This document shows positions 56,991-64,000 of a stretch of 64,000 bases of DNA, piece by piece. Position 1 is the stretch's first letter. Each line of letters starts with the position of its first letter. Both the position numbers and the translations under genes were made by a program. The DNA lies in assembly GCA_030272155.1 (NCBI GenBank), contig CP126205.1, positions 4,489,751-4,553,750 of the forward strand, written 5' to 3'. This stretch comes from Tetradesmus obliquus. Taxonomy: Eukaryota > Chlorophyta > Chlorophyceae > Sphaeropleales > Scenedesmaceae. A model generated the notes under the pieces. It was given only the letters and a program-made list of their open reading frames with translations. It searched no databases and was not told where the DNA came from.

Positions 56991-59900
56991 AGGCCAAGCG
57001 CCAGTCTCAGTTCCTGCGGCAGCGCCTGGGCAGGAACATCGAGCTCAACGAGTTTGAGATGGTGCGTATGCTGGCGGCAGCAAGAGCGCTGGCAGCAGCC
57101 GCATGCAGTGCTTGCAACAGCAGAGAAGCAGCGGGAGTGCTAGCAGCCACAACACATGCGAGCATTCGTTTGTGCACCTGATGATGAACGGCAGGACACA
57201 ATCACTTGTGATGGCGGCAGCAGCAAAGGCGGCGCCGCTGTAAAGCAGCAGGCGACATGCAACAGTGGTGGGAAGGCAGCAGCAACCATGTCACATGATG
57301 TTGGCGCAGCACACAACATGCCCAAGTAGCGGCTCCCTTGCTGCAGCTTTGACCTGCATGTTTCAGACTGCTGCTTGACTTCTTCACGCTCCACTCGTCA
57401 TGCGCACTCACTCCTATCCCTCCCATTTGCTGTCTGCGCGCGCAGCTGCTGGCCAGCCAGGTGCTCAACCCGCGCTCCATTGACGTGAGCCTGGACGATA
57501 TCGGGGGGCTGGAGCAGGTCAAGGAGGACATGGTGAGGCCAGGGCGGCGGCAGCGTCGTGTACGCGGTGCATTCCATGCCAGTTGTACCTCGGCTTAACC
57601 AAGCAACTGCACAGCACTTGCCCGACAAGAAGCTGCCGCAGCTGCTGCTGCGGCTTGCAGCAGCTGTTGCTTGATATTGCCCCGTCTCATTTTCAGTCAA
57701 TCTCTTCTAATCCTGCTTGATTCTGTTTCTTGCCTGTCTCATTTTCAGTCGGTTCCTTTTATTAAGCCTGCTGAGTATTGTATCTGACACTCTTGTGTTG
57801 CTCTTTGTGCTGCTACCCTTGTGACCTTTCTTGAATGCAGCGGCTGAAGGTGCTGCGGCCGCTGTCAGAGCCCGACACCTTCTGCACCACGCTGTGGCGG
57901 CCAGTGAAGGGCGTGCTCTTCTACGGGCCACCAGGCACAGGTGTGCGCGCGTGCGGGGCAGCATATAGGTGGCTGCAATCGCCTTGCATTAGTAGCTAAG
58001 GAAGAGCTGCTCCATGTTTACAAGGACACTCCCGGTGAGTCACATGTGAGCCTTGTTTTTATGTGCTGCTGATGCCGTTTCATTGCCGCTGCCTTCACCT
58101 GGCCAGGCAAGACGATGCTGGCCAAGGCGCTGGCCGCTGAGTCGCGCTGCTTCTTCATCAACGTGACCGCCTCCGCCATCATGAGCAAGTGGTACGGTGA
58201 CGCCAACAGGTTCATCCGCGCCATCTTCACGCTGGCAGCAAAGCTGGAGCCAGCAGTAATCTTCATAGGTGCGCTGCAGGTGTTGCAACGTTGGGTACAA
58301 TGCAAACACTCTGATGGTGCATGGCTGTTTGAGCGTGTAATGCTTTGTGTGTTGCTGTCGAGTGAACCACAACGCCGTGCATCAGTGTGCTGCACAACTT
58401 GAGCTTGCTCAATCAAAGTAGCAGGTTGCAATTCCCATGGTTGCCATGCGTTCACACCCAAACCCTCATACGTGAATGTCACACTGCCCCGCTCTGACCT
58501 CGCACCCTTGCGCGTGATGTGTTGCAGATGAGGTTGACGCCTTCCTCACCAAGCGAGGCGCGCAGTCGGAGCACGAGGCGACACTGCAGGTATGCCCATG
58601 CCAAATGATTGAGTTACGGTCTACCGCTGCTCAACATCAACATATCTCAGCTTGCACAAATCTTGATGCTTCACATCTGCGCAGATGGTGACGTGGGTCT
58701 GCCGCTTCCGTATAATGGAATTGCATGTTTGATCAGAATACATGCGCCTTGTAGATAAATCATTCACCAACAGGGAGGTTTGCCGCATGACCAACACACG
58801 TATTCCGACACATCTGCGCCCGCCTTGGCCTACTTCGCTGCCGTTCAGGCCAAGACAGAGTTCATGCAGCTGTGGGACGGCATGGAGGGCGCGCGGGGTG
58901 CTCGTGTGCTGGTGATGGGCGCAACCAATAGGCCATGGATGGTGGACGAGGCGGTGCTGCGGTGAGAGACCGTGTGTCAACGCCTGTGTTTGGGGGCGCC
59001 ACCCTGTTGTGGACACGGGGCCCCCTGTGTCTGTTTGTCGCACAGGAGAACCAGAAAAACCCGAGGCATGTTGGTAGCCATGAGGTGTTGAAGTGCACGA
59101 GCTTGTGCATCACGATTCATCATGCCACTATTCCGGTGCATCCAGCTTCAGAGGACGAGCCAACTGGGTTACTCACTCATCTTTCTACACTTTATGAGTG
59201 TCATGCTGTCCCATGAGGCATAGCTGATTGCCATGCGCCTTCCGCTGCTACTACCGCTTTCTTGCAGGCGGTTTGCGCTGCAATATGAGATTGGCCTGCC
59301 CACCAAGGCCGAGCGCACCGCCATCTTGCGCCGTTACCTGCTGCGGCACCAGACAGATATGGCTGCACTGCGGCAAGCTGGGGCGCAGCTGGCAGAAGAT
59401 GAGGGCGGTGTAGACATGGACCTGTTGCTCAACATGTGAGTTTGTGACTTGTTGTTTCTTGTGTTGAGGTTCCATGCGGCAACGAGTCACAGAATCGCGG
59501 CGCATCATCATTGCTGCCACATAGCCTAGCCATCAGTTGTGTGCTACTGTTCTTGCGCTCTCCATGCATGCCGCCTGAAAGCCAGCAAATACAACATGCC
59601 ATGCAACATGGCTGTTGGTGAAAAAGCAAATACTGTGAGTGGCCAACGTCCAGCTAAACTGCAACCGTCTTACTGCCCCATGCACAAGAACACGGTGTGT
59701 TGCAGCAATTGCCACCTTGGTTCATCTCATGCCATCTTAAGTTGTGTTTACTGAAAGATTGACGAACCTCTTGTGCCATGTCCAAGGGGGGGGGGGGGGG
59801 GGGGGCACTAAAGAAATTGCAGGACATCATCACAAAAAACCCAAACGGGGTCCTTCCCCCCCCCCCCCCCCCCCGCACTCACCTCAGAAACTTGCGCCTG

Positions 59901-61311
59901 CAGGCCCCTGACTTACTGACATGTTGATTGGGAGTAGCAATAATGTATCTAGGCAACTGCAGCTGTGTAAACGTGTGGTTGCAGCAACCTGTCCGCCAGG
60001 TTGCCCGACCAAAAAAATTGCTGCTGCTAGGATTTGACATGCGCCACACCAGTGGTCAGTCGATTGCAAGCTGCTCCACATGTAAATAAGTGTTCACTAG
60101 CCTTGAAAATGTGTGCAATGGTTATAATATGATCTAAGCTTTCAAACAAGTCTATGTGTGTCTCAATCAGGCACCTGGCAACAAAGTTAAGAAATCCAAG
60201 ACAAAAAGTTGACCAGGCCCTTGCCCCCCCCCACCCCCCCTCCCAAAAAGCACGCCGGATGGCCTTAAAATTTTGCAGTAGGTATTTGTTATGTTAAATA
60301 ACATACCCTAACGTTTTCAGGCGGAAAGGAATGATGATGCTGTCAGTCGATGGAGTGTCCCCCCCTTGCCATGTCCGCTATTTGTTGCTGCAGGCCTGCT
60401 GCTGGCTCCGCTGCAGGCAGTCCAGGCGCGCTGGACGTGGTGGCGGCGGCCACTGAGGGGTACAGTGGCAGCGACCTCATGGAGCTGGCTAGCCAGGTGG
60501 GTCATCCTCACCACATGCGAAGCCGTTTAGCTTTGCATTCAATGACTGCTGTCTGCGCAGCTTGTGAGGCATCATGTGTGACGCCTCGAGGCTTTTGAAC
60601 TAGAGTCGAAGCGGTTTTAGTGCAATTCACGTCCATGATGCACCTAAAAAACAAACATCTGGTGCATTTACTTGTGGTGTGTGTTGAGAAAGAGGCCTGT
60701 TTCTATGCTGCCATTGTCACGCGTGGCTCTGCCGCTTGTATGCCGTTGTCCCTCAGCTTTGGGTTAGGCAAATGCATGTTTGACAATTGTTAACAACAAT
60801 CTGCAATGCCCAGTCAACTTACTGTGGTGTTGTTATATTCATGCAGGCCGCTCAGAATGTGCTAGTGGAGCATTGGAGCAGCCACGATAGCAGCAGCAGC
60901 GATCGCAGTAAGCTGCGGCAGCTATCAGCAGCCGACTTGTTGCGAGCAGCAAAAGATGTGCAGCCTAGTGTCAGCAAGGCACAAGAGTACAACCAAGGGC
61001 TGCATGGCAGTGCTAGCTTTGATGCGGGCGGTAGCAGCAACCGATCAGCAGGCCTTGCAGGCATGGCGCAGCTCATGGCAGCGCTTGCAGCATCAGCCAC
61101 CAGCAGCAGGCAAGGTGCAGTGGCTAGCAGAAACGGCAGTAGAAAGAGCGGAGCGGCAGCTGCAACAACAACAGCAACAGGGGACGTAGAAGATGTAGAC
61201 GCAGGAACACCAGTAGCCGCAGATGCCGACAGCGATGAAGCACGGCGAGATGAGATGTACAAGTTCATAGGCAAGATGGTCATGGGCTCCATGGGCGGGG
61301 CGGCGTTCTGA
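55599..61311 (+). CDS. Msp1/ATAD1-type AAA+ ATPase, membrane-protein extractase
   Basis: Exons: 55599-55643, 55751-55924, 56419-56511, 56993-57061, 57446-57532, 57841-57940, 58107-58268, 58528-58589, 58849-58961, 59268-59435, 60394-60496, 60847-61311 (TGA). Phases agree; 546 residues. One membrane helix (VLSAAIATGFLVWGLKITLS, 74-93) is followed by NIELNEFEM and VSLDDIGGLEQVKEDM. Walker A GPPGTGKT (185-192); aromatic pore loop SKWYGDA; Walker B IFIDEVD with D244 and E245; sensor-1 MGATNRP; EGYSGSDLMEL in the lid. These match Msp1/ATAD1, which pulls mislocalised tail-anchored proteins from the mitochondrial outer membrane or peroxisomes. It is longer than the usual ~360 residues because of a 73-residue N-terminal leader and a low-complexity C-terminus of ~150 residues ending KMVMGSMGGAAF. 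The first exon (15 residues) is the least certain. Confidence 0.88.
56941..56992. repeat. (CTG)17 directly forming the acceptor of AAA+ exon 4
   Basis: Seventeen CTG triplets end in CAG, which is the splice acceptor of the 69-base exon 4. No other pyrimidine tract is present. Confidence 0.95.
59786..59874. repeat. G20 and C19 inverted homopolymer pair in AAA+ intron 10
   Basis: G20 at 59786-59805 and C19 at 59856-59874 flank a 50-base spacer. They could pair as a 19-bp stem or, alone, form quadruplex/i-motif structures. Another C-rich block (about 60225-60243) follows in the same 958-base intron. Confidence 0.9.
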
Positions 61312-61930
61312 AAGAGTTGTGTTGGGGAAGAGGTGTGTAGACTTTTTTGAATGGCGTCCCGAGTCCAATGTTTTATTGGCGATGCATGCTTTGCTTGTGT
61401 TGGACATTCGACTACCCTCCGGACGTGTGGTACAAGTGCTAAAAGTCGGCTAAAAGTCCCAGGGCACCGGCCTTCAGATCCTTGGGTCGCAGGCTCGACC
61501 CCCGGCGCCCTCGCTTGCTTGTCGCTTTCAGTTGTCCACGTCAGATGAAATTACTACTGAAAACTTGTTCGCAGTAAACTTCCGTAGTAAGCTTGTCATA
61601 CCCGGAAATCCTTCGCGACTGTTTTGTGCAGCGAACGCGCGCCAGAGGGCCATTTCTGTCTTTTAAACGGCGCCAATCACTTTACCATTCCTGGAGCTAT
61701 TAATTGGGCGATTAACCTCAACATTATTCGGAGTTGCTGATGCGTGGGGCCAGCCTAGGGCCGTTTCCCCCTCCTCGACACGGAACAGATCAAATTCCGT
61801 AATTCTGTTGTAGCTGTGGCACGGAAGCATTTGTAGCATGAAGTAATGCCGGAGGAAGTGCTAGCTAGCTTGCGCAGGCACGGAAGGCCGCTGCAAGTCC
61901 TGAGGTCCTTCTATCCTGTCAGGCTATTGC
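61312..61930. other. Subtelomeric intergenic region
   Basis: 3' flank of the AAA+ gene up to the retroelement tail. It contains the tRNA-like remnant at 61459-61512 and nothing else recognised. Confidence 0.5.
61459..61512 (+). other. tRNA-like remnant (possible SINE head)
   Basis: The stretch reads like the 3' two-thirds of a tRNA: AGGGCACCGGCC, CTTCAGA loop, GGGTCGCAGG, then a degenerate B box GGCTCGACCCC. Acceptor, D and anticodon stems do not pair properly, so it is not a working tRNA gene. Confidence 0.35.
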
Positions 61931-62098
61931 TCAAGTTATTGATGATGCTGATGAGTTTTTTTCTGCGATTTCTGCTGACGGTTTGGATGATGATGAGTTG
62001 TTCTTCGATGTTCCCTCCCCCTATGAGCCTCTCGTTGGCTCCTGACTGGGGTTCCCACTCCTCGTTGAGTGGAGCATGTAATGTAATGTAATGTAATG
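61931..62098 (+). mobile_element. Truncated retroelement 3' end with (TGTAA)n tail, copy 2
   Basis: Plus-strand counterpart of the 7829-7997 repeat. The frame reads QVIDDADEFFSAISADG, then LDDDELFFDVPSPYEPLVGS and TGA, followed by the hairpin (CCACTC loop GAGTGG) and (TGTAA)4. The frame is open upstream to a TAG near 61866, so the copy is 5'-truncated. Element family unknown. Confidence 0.65.
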
Positions 62099-62214
62099 CA
62101 AGTGCTGCATCGAAGACTGGATCTGCCGATGTCGTCACAGAAAAGGCGAGTCCGCCTGGCACATCACCCAGTAGCTATTGCGTGACGTTTATTGGCTGGT
62201 GTGCTTCATGCAGT

Positions 62215-62460
62215 AGCAGGCGCACTTGAAGCAGGTGCACCAGCAGCAGCAAGTGGAATTGCAGCAGACTGCACCCAGTGCCACTGCCAGGTTGGCAGCA
62301 GCAGGTGCACTGGCAGCAGGTGCGCTGGCAGCAGACTGCACTGGCAGCAGCAAGTGCACTGATACATGCACTGGCAGCAGACTGCACGGGCAGCTGATTG
62401 CTGTAACTGCGCTGGCAGCACCATGCAGTCGCAGCAGTAGGTGCACCGGCTGCTGGCAGC
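62215..62460. repeat. Imperfect GCACTGGCAGCAG minisatellite
   Basis: Irregular repeats built on GCACTGGCAGCAG with spacings near 12-24 bases. Open frames on both strands here are Cys- and Gln-rich repeat translations. Confidence 0.7.
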
Positions 62461-62625
62461 TGTGTTGTCCACTGCCTGACCACTTGATTGATCTCTATAG
62501 TGCTCTACTATGGTGTGATTCTTTACATTGTCCATGCGCTGCTGTGCTGCGCTGCGGCTGCAGGCCAGTACTGGAAGTACTGGAATGCCATCTACCTGCC
62601 CTTGGTGTGCGCTGCTGGCAACGAG

Positions 62626-62650
62626 CCTAAACCCTAAACCCTAAACCCTA
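62626..62650 (-). repeat. Interstitial telomere block in reverse orientation
   Basis: About 3.5 copies of CCCTAAA, the complement of the terminal TTTAGGG, lie 0.9 kb inside the telomere and 136 bases from the LTR. Confidence 0.95.
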
Positions 62651-62786
62651 GCTCTGCAGAACGGCAGCAACACCAACCAAAGCGACTGCAACGGCACCAC
62701 CAAGGGCGTCCCTGGCCCGCCCAGCGCCTACGAAATGCTGCAGCAACGTGGGGTCCATGAATAGTGTAGGGCGCTCTGGTCAGCAA

Positions 62787-63129
62787 TGTAACGACTGAGG
62801 AACGTAGGGAAGCGTAAAGAGAAGAATATAATTGTTTTGTATGTCAAGCCCGTGGGGATCACTCTCAGATATAGAGTACCGAGTACTGAATACCATCCCC
62901 TCCTACATTGCAGGGCATATGTAGTTCTCCTGGCTAAGGACTCCTAGTCCTTGACGGCTCGTTACTGATTAACGTTGATCCGTCCCCGACATCCTTAGTC
63001 AGACGCTCCAAGGACTTGGACCAGCCAAGTCCTTGGCCAACAGGGCCTAGGTCATAACCGTCTGACCAAGGCTAGCACGGCACGGCTCTCACAGAGACCC
63101 TACAGCATATTCTATACTGTGCCGTTACA
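62787..63129 (-). mobile_element. Long terminal repeat (343 bp) of an LTR retrotransposon
   Basis: Ends are a perfect 7-bp inverted repeat, TGTAACG ... CGTTACA, with the canonical TG..CA termini. Immediately to the right, on the minus strand, comes AAGGGGGGAGGTA, a polypurine tract that precedes a 3' LTR. So this is the 3' LTR of an element on the minus strand, with its interior toward the telomere. No second LTR is present in the window. Confidence 0.65.
62936..63066. repeat. Nested palindromes inside the LTR
   Basis: AAGGACT-CCT-AGTCCTT at 62936-62952; CCAAGGACTTGG / CCAAGTCCTTGG at 63008-63036 (12-bp perfect stem, 5-base loop); and an outer pair GTCAGACG / CGTCTGAC at 62998-63005 and 63059-63066. 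AAGGACT recurs in each, so the hairpins share sequence. Confidence 0.9.
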
Positions 63130-63547
63130 TACCTCCCCCCTTGGGTAGATTGACTGCCCTCAGTCAACACCACAGGATGTAACGCATATGTATTAATAAA
63201 CATATATGGCCAAAACTGCTACAGCTCAAAGCTGCACAGCAGGGGTCGTCACCAGAATCACTCCTCAAACTACAACCATGTTGCAGGGAGTTCAGCGTAG
63301 CACCCTTGAGGATAGATTACACAACAGGCCTCGCTCCCCCAGTTGCAGTACAGCACCGAGATGCATGATCTAGTTAAGAGTGTGAGCAGTATGCTCAGTG
63401 ACACCAGTCACTACACTCATTGGGTCTTAAGTGTGTGTTTAATGCCTCTTAAGGCAGCGCGCGCATAAAACATAAACCAAATCACACACCAGCCGCGAAA
63501 CGTACACGCTTTGATGAGTGTACAGGCTGCAGCCCACCATCTCTAGT
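63130..63547 (-). mobile_element. Remnant interior of the LTR element, cut by the telomere
   Basis: This follows the purine tract on the minus strand and ends at the telomere boundary. No reverse transcriptase, integrase or other coding motif is visible in its 418 bases, so only non-coding 3' interior seems to remain. Confidence 0.45.
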
Positions 63548-64000
63548 AGGGGTTAGGGGTTAGGGTTTAGGGTTTAGGTTAGGTTTTTTAGTTTTTAGTT
63601 TTAGGTTTAGGGTTTAGGGTTTAGGTTTAGGTTTTAGGGTTTAGGGTTTAGGGTTTAGGTTTTAGGGTTTTGGGTTTTGGGTTTTGGGTTTAGGGTTTAG
63701 GTTTTAGGGTTTAGGGTTTAGGGTTTAGGGTTTAGGGTTTAGGGTTTAGGGTTTAGGGTTTAGGGTTTAGGGTTTTAGGGTTTTAGGGTTTTAGGGTTTA
63801 GGGTTTAGGGTTTAGGGTTTAGGGTTTAGGGTTTAGGGTTTAGGGTTTAGGGTTTAGGGTTTAGGGTTTAGGGTTTAGGGTTTAGGGTTTAGGGTTTAGG
63901 GTTTAGGGTTTAGGGTTTAGGGTTTAGGGTTTAGGGTTTAGGGTTTAGGGTTTAGGGTTTGGGTTTAGGGTTTAGGGTTTAGGGTTTAGGGTTTAGGGTT
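63548..64000 (+). repeat. Telomere, (TTTAGGG)n
   Basis: The first ~250 bases mix variants (GGGGTTA, TTTTAGGG, GGGTTTTGGG, GGTTTAGGTTTAGG); the rest is nearly pure TTTAGGG to the window edge. The G-rich strand runs 5'->3' outward, so this is a true right chromosome end. Confidence 0.98.

Larger units (their letters stand above)
62099..62786. other. Subtelomeric repeat-rich stretch
   Basis: Between the retroelement tail and the LTR. It holds the CTGGCAGCAG minisatellite and the reversed telomere block; no gene seen. Confidence 0.5.

Noticed and set aside
61459-61512. Functional tRNA gene
   Set aside because: Stems do not pair and the 5' third is absent.

Overview
This is the right-hand end of a nuclear chromosome from a green alga. 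The last ~450 bases are (TTTAGGG)n running 5'->3' off the window, which is the natural orientation of a chromosome end. Genes are intron-dense with GT-AG introns (and at least two GC-AG introns). TGTAA, the usual chlorophyte polyadenylation signal, occurs in 3' flanks, and CAG/CTG triplet tracts are very abundant. Together these suggest a chlorophyte, possibly Chlorophyceae (Scenedesmus/Tetradesmus-like); the genus is inference only. No operons, CRISPR arrays, rRNA or intact tRNA genes were seen.

Layout. 1-6991 (-): secreted fasciclin (FAS1) protein, 3' end off the window. 8690-18252 (+): secreted papain-type (C1A) peptidase fused to about 1,000 residues of plant-type leucine-rich repeats. 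18800-22340 (-): Golgi-type DXD glycosyltransferase. 23381-27204 (-): LanC-like (LANCL) protein. 28503-30888 (+): unrecognised acidic protein. 31682-34809 (+): SMYD-like MYND-SET protein. 35546-37037 (+): mitochondrial ribosomal protein uL29m/MRPL47. 39449-49135 (-): a 21-exon self-sufficient cytochrome P450 fused to its FMN/FAD reductase, with an unusual N-terminal extension. 49561-52519 (+): plastid-targeted PHT4/ANTR anion transporter, divergent from the P450. 53224-55151 (-): universal stress protein. 55599-61311 (+): Msp1/ATAD1-type AAA+ membrane-protein extractase. From 61312 to the end is subtelomere: a tRNA-like remnant, a truncated retroelement 3' end, a minisatellite, a reversed interstitial telomere block, an LTR with an adjacent purine tract, and the telomere.

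Gene models were built by reading exon junctions by eye. All internal exons of the nine best models join with consistent phase (GT/GC donors, AG acceptors), so protein lengths are derived from the models, not assumed. The genes have unrelated housekeeping or secretory roles; I see no gene cluster. The two most unusual proteins are the peptidase-LRR chimera and the P450-reductase with its prenyltransferase-like leader. Intron tracts of CTG/CAG hugging splice sites, and three copies of a small retroelement 3' end, are the main non-genic structures.
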